DNA of 64,000 bases. It comes from Campylobacter coli 76339. GTDB lineage: Bacteria > Campylobacterota > Campylobacteria > Campylobacterales > Campylobacteraceae. The DNA is taken from positions 372,001 through 436,000 of the forward strand of contig HG326877.1 of assembly GCA_000470055.1 (NCBI GenBank), written 5' to 3'. Below, in pieces: positions 60,015-64,000 of the stretch (positions within the stretch are counted from its first letter, which is position 1; the number at the start of each line of letters is the position of its first letter). Made by a program: the position numbers and the translations under genes. The notes beneath the pieces are model-generated. The model had not been told where the DNA came from and ran no database searches. It saw only the letters and a program-made list of their open reading frames with translations.

Positions 60015-60703
60015 TCTTTTAAAGCCAAATTTACAGCATCAAGGGCGTGGATTAAGGCTGTATCAAAAATTGGAATACTTGTATCCTCTTGAGAGATTAA
60101 CAATCCAATCTCTGTGCAGCCTAAAACTATACCTTGAGCACCTTCATCCTTTAGTTTTTGGATAATTTTTAAATATTTTCTTTTAGAAATTTCTTTAATC
60201 TTTCCTTTGCAAAGTTCATTAAAGATGATATCACTTAGTTCTTGCATATCGTTTTGATTTGGAGTAATTGTTTTTATATTTTCTTCTTTTAATACATTTT
60301 TATAAAAATCTTCCATCATAGTATATTGAGTGCCTAGTAAACCTATGGTATGTATATTTTGTTGTTTTAGAATTTTGGCTACACTTTGAGCAATGTGAAC
60401 GAGAGGAATTTTTGTATTTTTTTGAATTTGATGAAAAATTTTATGCATGGTGTTGGTGGCAATAAGTATAAAATCAGCTCCGCCAAGTTCTAGTTTTTTA
60501 GCACACTCTCCTAAAATTTGTGCAGCTTTTTCCCACTCGCCATTTTTTTGAAAATTTGCTATTTCTTCAAAATTGACACTATAGAGTAAAATTTTTGCAG
60601 AATTTAAATTGCCAAGTTGTTTGTTAATGGCTTCATTTATAGTTTTATAGTAAGTGATGGTGCTTTCAAAACTCATTCCACCTATAATACCTATCGTTTT
60701 CAT
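60011..60703 (-). CDS. Aspartate/glutamate racemase family protein
   Basis: 230 residues. The N-terminus IGIIGGMSFESTITYY is typical. The second catalytic Cys is Cys196 in GIVLGCTEIG. The first catalytic position holds Thr83 (LIATNTMH) instead of Cys, as in the L-stereospecific E. coli enzyme EcL-DER that I recall with Thr83/Cys197. It may therefore work in one direction only. It converges on the DUF2892 gene with a 4-bp overlap. Close to aspA and ansB, it belongs to an aspartate-centred set. Confidence 0.82.
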   Translation of the reverse strand: MKTIGIIGGMSFESTITYYKTINEAINKQLGNLNSAKILLYSVNFEEIANFQKNGEWEKAAQILGECAKKLELGGADFILIATNTMHKIFHQIQKNTKIPLVHIAQSVAKILKQQNIHTIGLLGTQYTMMEDFYKNVLKEENIKTITPNQNDMQELSDIIFNELCKGKIKEISKRKYLKIIQKLKDEGAQGIVLGCTEIGLLISQEDTSIPIFDTALIHALDAVNLALKD

Positions 60704-60841
60704 TGTTATATCCTTGTAATTTTTTATATATATTTTAAGAATAAATTATACAATTTTATATTAATAGTTTTATTTTTTAATTAAAATATAAAAATAAGTT
60801 CTATATTTTTATCTTATTCAGAAAAAATTTATATAATTTTA

Positions 60842-61537
60842 TCAATCTAATTGCCAATTGATAGGATTTTTTCCTAAGTTTCTTAAAATTTCATTAGCTT
60901 TTGAAAAATGTTTGCAACCCAAAAAGCCTGTTCTTGCTAATGGACTAGGGTGCGCTGCTTCTAAAATAAAATGTTTGTTTGTATCGATTAAAGCTTTTTT
61001 GGATTTTGCATAATTTCCCCAAAGCATAAAAATAAGTCCTGATTTTTCAAGACTGAGTTTTGATATCACCGCATCACTAAATTCTTGCCAACCCCATGAA
61101 CTATGGCTCGCAGGCTTTCCTGCTTCAACGCTAAGGATGGAATTTAAAAGCAAAATTCCTTGTTTTGCCCAAGAGCTTAAATCTCCGCTTTTAGAGGGTT
61201 CTATATCAAGATCCGTTTTTAATTCTTTATAGATATTTAAAAGACTGGGTGGAATTTTAACCCCATAAGGTACAGAAAAACTAAGTCCCATGGCTTGATT
61301 AGGTTGATGATAAGGATCTTGTCCTAAAAGTACAATTTTAAGCTCATCTAAAGGAGTGAGATTAAAAGCATTGAAAGTTAAATTTGCTGGCGGATAGATA
61401 ATGGCATTATTGTTTAAGGCTTGTATATAGCGTTTTTTAATTTCTAAAAAATAATTCTTGTTAAATTCTTCTTTTAAAAATTCTTTCCAATCGTCATTTA
61501 TTTTGATATCTTCGATATTTATAGTGATTTTTTCCAT
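60842..61537 (-). CDS. ung: Uracil-DNA glycosylase
   Basis: 231 residues. Family 1 UDG with the water-activating loop VLLGQDPYHQPNQAMGLSFSV (about 69-89), LLLNSILSVE and the minor-groove loop HPSPLAR (about 196-202). Removes uracil from DNA. Single-gene unit. Confidence 0.95.
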   Translation of the reverse strand: MEKITINIEDIKINDDWKEFLKEEFNKNYFLEIKKRYIQALNNNAIIYPPANLTFNAFNLTPLDELKIVLLGQDPYHQPNQAMGLSFSVPYGVKIPPSLLNIYKELKTDLDIEPSKSGDLSSWAKQGILLLNSILSVEAGKPASHSSWGWQEFSDAVISKLSLEKSGLIFMLWGNYAKSKKALIDTNKHFILEAAHPSPLARTGFLGCKHFSKANEILRNLGKNPINWQLD

Positions 61538-61710
61538 GATAAAACTTTCTAAAATATTAAGTTAAAGGTATATTTTATCAAACAAGCTAATAAAAATATA
61601 TTAATTTTTGCTGAAATAAATAAAATTAATTAATAAATAAAAATTAAATATATATAAAGGAATATTATCTTAAAAAGTCCATTTTATCATATTTTTAAAG
61701 AATTAATATT

Positions 61711-61727
61711 GTTAATCAATTATTAAC
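61711..61727 (+). promoter_or_regulatory. Inverted repeat in the aspA promoter region
   Basis: GTTAAT-CAATT-ATTAAC lies 28 nt ahead of a TATACT box (61745-61750), upstream of aspA. It may be an operator; aspA and dcuA are known to be regulated in C. jejuni (for example by RacR), but I cannot match this to a known site. Confidence 0.35.
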
Positions 61728-61805
61728 TAAAATTGCAATATGATTATACTGTTACGAGTGCAAGTGATAAGCTTGTGCGAAAAATTAAAATAAGAAAGGT
61801 TTTAA

Positions 61806-63212
61806 ATGGGAACAAGAAAAGAACACGATTTTATCGGGGAATTAGAAATTTCTGATGAGGTTTATTATGGGGTGCAAACCTTTAGAGCAGTAGAAAATTT
61901 TAATATTTCACACGAGAGATTAAAAGACTTTCCTCGTTTTGTTAGAGCTTTAGCAAGGGTTAAAAAAGCAGCCGCTATGGCAAATTACGAGTTAGGCCTT
62001 TTAGATAAAAATATCCAAGACGCTATTATTAAGGCTTGTGACAAAATTTTAGAGGGCGGATATTATGATCAATTTGTAGTCGATATGATACAAGGTGGAG
62101 CTGGAACAAGTACAAATATGAACGCTAATGAAGTTATAGCTAATATAGGGCTTGAGCTTATGGGACACAAAAAGGGCGAGTATCAATACCTTCATCCAAA
62201 CGATCATGTTAATTTAAGCCAAAGTACAAATGATGCTTATCCTACCGCTTTACACCTTGCTTTACATGATTATTTAAGTGATCTGGCAAAAGCTATGGAA
62301 CACCTTAAAAAAGCTTACGAAAGAAAAGCTGAGGAATTTAAAGATGTGCTCAAAATGGGTAGAACTCAGCTTCAAGATGCTGTGCCTATGACTTTAGGTC
62401 GTGAGTTTAAAACTTTTGCTGTAATGATAGGAGAAGATATACAAAGAGTTCTAGAAGCTAGAAAATTGATTTTAGAAATCAATTTAGGGGGAACGGCTAT
62501 AGGAACAGGTATTAATTCTCATCCTGATTATCCAAAAATAGTAGAAGGAAAAATAAGGGAAGTGACCGGCTTTGAATACACCGTAGCAGAGGATCTTATC
62601 GAAGCAACTCAAGATACAGGTGCTTATGTCCAAATTTCAGGTGTTTTAAAACGCGTTGCAACAAAACTTTCTAAAGTATGTAATGACTTAAGACTTTTAA
62701 GCAGTGGTCCAAAATGCGGTCTTAATGAAATTAATTTACCAAAAATGCAACCAGGCAGTTCTATTATGCCAGGTAAAGTAAATCCTGTTATCCCTGAGGT
62801 TGTAAATCAAGTTTGTTATGCTGTAATTGGAGCGGATGTGACTGTTACTTTTGCAAGCGAGGGCGGACAATTACAACTTAATGTTTTTGAACCTGTGATC
62901 GCATATAGTTTATTTAATTCTATTGTTATGCTTGAAAAAGCAATGTATACCTTAGCAGATAAATGTATCGATGGTATTAGCGCTAATGAAAAAATTTGTT
63001 CTGACTTTGTTTATAACTCAGTAGGAATCGTAACTGCTTTAAATCCTTACATAGGCTATGAAAATTCAGCAAGTATTGCTAAAGAGGCGATGAGCACAGG
63101 CAAAAGAGTAGCTGATATTGCGCTCGAAAGAGGACTTTTAAGTAAGGAGCAAATCGATGAAATTCTAACTCCTGCAAATATGTTAAATCCACATATGGAA
63201 GCTAAAAAATAG
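61806..63212 (+). CDS. aspA: Aspartate ammonia-lyase (aspartase)
   Basis: 468 residues. Converts L-aspartate to fumarate and ammonia. GAGTSTNMNANEVIAN, HPNDHVNLSQSTND and the superfamily signature GSSIMPGKVNP (about 318-328) are all present. An AAGAAAGG site precedes the ATG. dcuA starts 15 nt downstream, giving an aspartate-fumarate-succinate exchange operon, essential for amino-acid-based growth of C. jejuni. Confidence 0.96.
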   Translation: MGTRKEHDFIGELEISDEVYYGVQTFRAVENFNISHERLKDFPRFVRALARVKKAAAMANYELGLLDKNIQDAIIKACDKILEGGYYDQFVVDMIQGGAGTSTNMNANEVIANIGLELMGHKKGEYQYLHPNDHVNLSQSTNDAYPTALHLALHDYLSDLAKAMEHLKKAYERKAEEFKDVLKMGRTQLQDAVPMTLGREFKTFAVMIGEDIQRVLEARKLILEINLGGTAIGTGINSHPDYPKIVEGKIREVTGFEYTVAEDLIEATQDTGAYVQISGVLKRVATKLSKVCNDLRLLSSGPKCGLNEINLPKMQPGSSIMPGKVNPVIPEVVNQVCYAVIGADVTVTFASEGGQLQLNVFEPVIAYSLFNSIVMLEKAMYTLADKCIDGISANEKICSDFVYNSVGIVTALNPYIGYENSASIAKEAMSTGKRVADIALERGLLSKEQIDEILTPANMLNPHMEAKK

Positions 63213-63227
63213 TATAAAGGCTAAACC

Positions 63228-64000
63228 ATGGATATAATGATAATTTTGCAAATAATCGTTCTCCTTGGAGCAATTTTTATAGGAATTCGCCTAGGAGGTA
63301 TAGCTATAGGCTATGCAGGTGGACTTGGTGTTGTTGTATTAGGACTTGTTTTAGGGATGAAACCAGGAAATATTCCTTGGGATGTAATCTTAATCATAGC
63401 TGCAGCCATTGCAGCTATTTCTGCGATGCAACAAGCAGGTGGGCTTGATTATATGGTAAGGGTTACGGAAAAAATTTTAAGATCTAAGCCTAGATTTATT
63501 AATTATCTTGCTCCAGCTTGTGGATGGTTGCTTACCATCTTAGCAGGAACAGGAAATGCTGTATTTTCTTTAATGCCTGTTGTAGTTGATGTAGCAAAGT
63601 CTCAAAATATTAAACCAAGCGCCCCGCTTTCGTTGATGGTTGTATCCTCACAGATCGGTATTACTGCATCTCCTGTAAGTGCAGCTGTGGTTTATATGAG
63701 TGGGGTTTTAGAGCCACTAGGATGGAATTATCCAACTTTAATCGGAATTTGGATAAGTACTACTTTTATAGCTTGTATGATAACAGCTTTTATAGTAAGC
63801 TTGATCACACCTATGGATTTAAGTAAAGATGCAGTTTATCAAGAACGCTTAAAAGCAGGTCTTGTTAAAGATGCAGGCGCTATCTTACATAGTGAAGATA
63901 AACCAGGCGCTAAGCTTTCGGTAGGAATTTTTCTTATCACTGTTTTAGCGGTTGTATTTTACGCAACTGCGATTTCAAGCAATATTAAATGGATTGATCC
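63228..64000 (+). CDS. dcuA: Anaerobic C4-dicarboxylate transporter DcuA, 5' part
   Basis: The first 257 codons are in the window and the gene runs off the end. The N-terminus MDIMIILQIIVLLGAIFIGI and LAGTGNAVFSLMPVVVDVA, SSQIGITASPVSAAVVYMS are Dcu-family signatures. It exchanges aspartate or fumarate for succinate across the inner membrane. Cotranscribed with aspA. Confidence 0.95.
   Translation, partial: MDIMIILQIIVLLGAIFIGIRLGGIAIGYAGGLGVVVLGLVLGMKPGNIPWDVILIIAAAIAAISAMQQAGGLDYMVRVTEKILRSKPRFINYLAPACGWLLTILAGTGNAVFSLMPVVVDVAKSQNIKPSAPLSLMVVSSQIGITASPVSAAVVYMSGVLEPLGWNYPTLIGIWISTTFIACMITAFIVSLITPMDLSKDAVYQERLKAGLVKDAGAILHSEDKPGAKLSVGIFLITVLAVVFYATAISSNIKWID

Overview
The window is a low-GC epsilonproteobacterial chromosome segment that matches Campylobacter jejuni in gene content and order: recJ, ansB, an rRNA operon, typA, fliK-flgD-flgE, mnmA, fliY-fliM-fliA-flhG-flhF, folK-aroQ, the lactate operon, cydAB, ung and aspA-dcuA. 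The species call rests on recognised proteins and synteny, not on a database search.

Layout. 1-5325: 3' end of recJ, a secreted asparaginase, and a Tat-exported TMAO/DMSO-reductase-type molybdoenzyme with its own monohaem cytochrome c. 5327-11057: a complete 16S-tRNA-Ala-tRNA-Ile-23S-5S operon with visible processing stems. 11058-14818: a metabolic island with gamma-glutamyltranspeptidase (ggt, apparently frameshifted near its 3' end) and a CitMHS-type transporter, which share a 40-bp upstream element. 15069-22772: an accessory hotspot made of recombined pieces. It holds a type IIG restriction-modification scar, a broken pentapeptide-repeat membrane gene, a SMEK-domain gene, an intact pentapeptide-repeat membrane gene, and a Panacea-type (PanA) antitoxin-like gene overlapping a coiled-coil/membrane gene that may be its toxin. 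22807-29869: SIMPL protein (frameshifted), Bcr/CflA efflux pump, DUF2130 protein, dihaem cytochrome, small membrane protein, TypA. 29998-34800: sigma-54-controlled hook genes. 34804-37387: a FapA-like (DUF342-type) protein and a haemerythrin. 37597-37706: SRP RNA. 37953-45966: mnmA, LOG protein, the flagellar switch/regulator operon, folK and aroQ. 46058-50727: aminofutalosine-deaminase-type hydrolase, SppA, an ATP-grasp protein and two more haemerythrins. 50913-55555: lactate oxidation (LutABC-type) and lactate permease. 55945-58976: a cytochrome bd-type (CioAB) oxidase with two small accessory ORFs. 59060-60014: a Crp/Fnr regulator facing a small membrane protein across a perfect operator-like palindrome. 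60011-64000: aspartate racemase, ung, aspA and the start of dcuA.

The genes describe an amino- and organic-acid-based respiratory lifestyle. AnsB and Ggt release aspartate and glutamate in the periplasm. AspA and DcuA turn aspartate into fumarate and exchange C4-dicarboxylates. Lactate feeds electrons inward. The TorA-like reductase, the c cytochromes and the CioAB oxidase are electron outlets.

Points of most interest: the PanA-like pair and the modular hotspot around it; a conserved Cys/His module at the C-terminus of all three haemerythrins; the shared ggt/citM upstream element; the absence of cdtABC where C. jejuni normally carries it, between lctP and cydA; and single-base frameshifts in A6 tracts of ggt and the SIMPL gene, which could be real or assembly errors.
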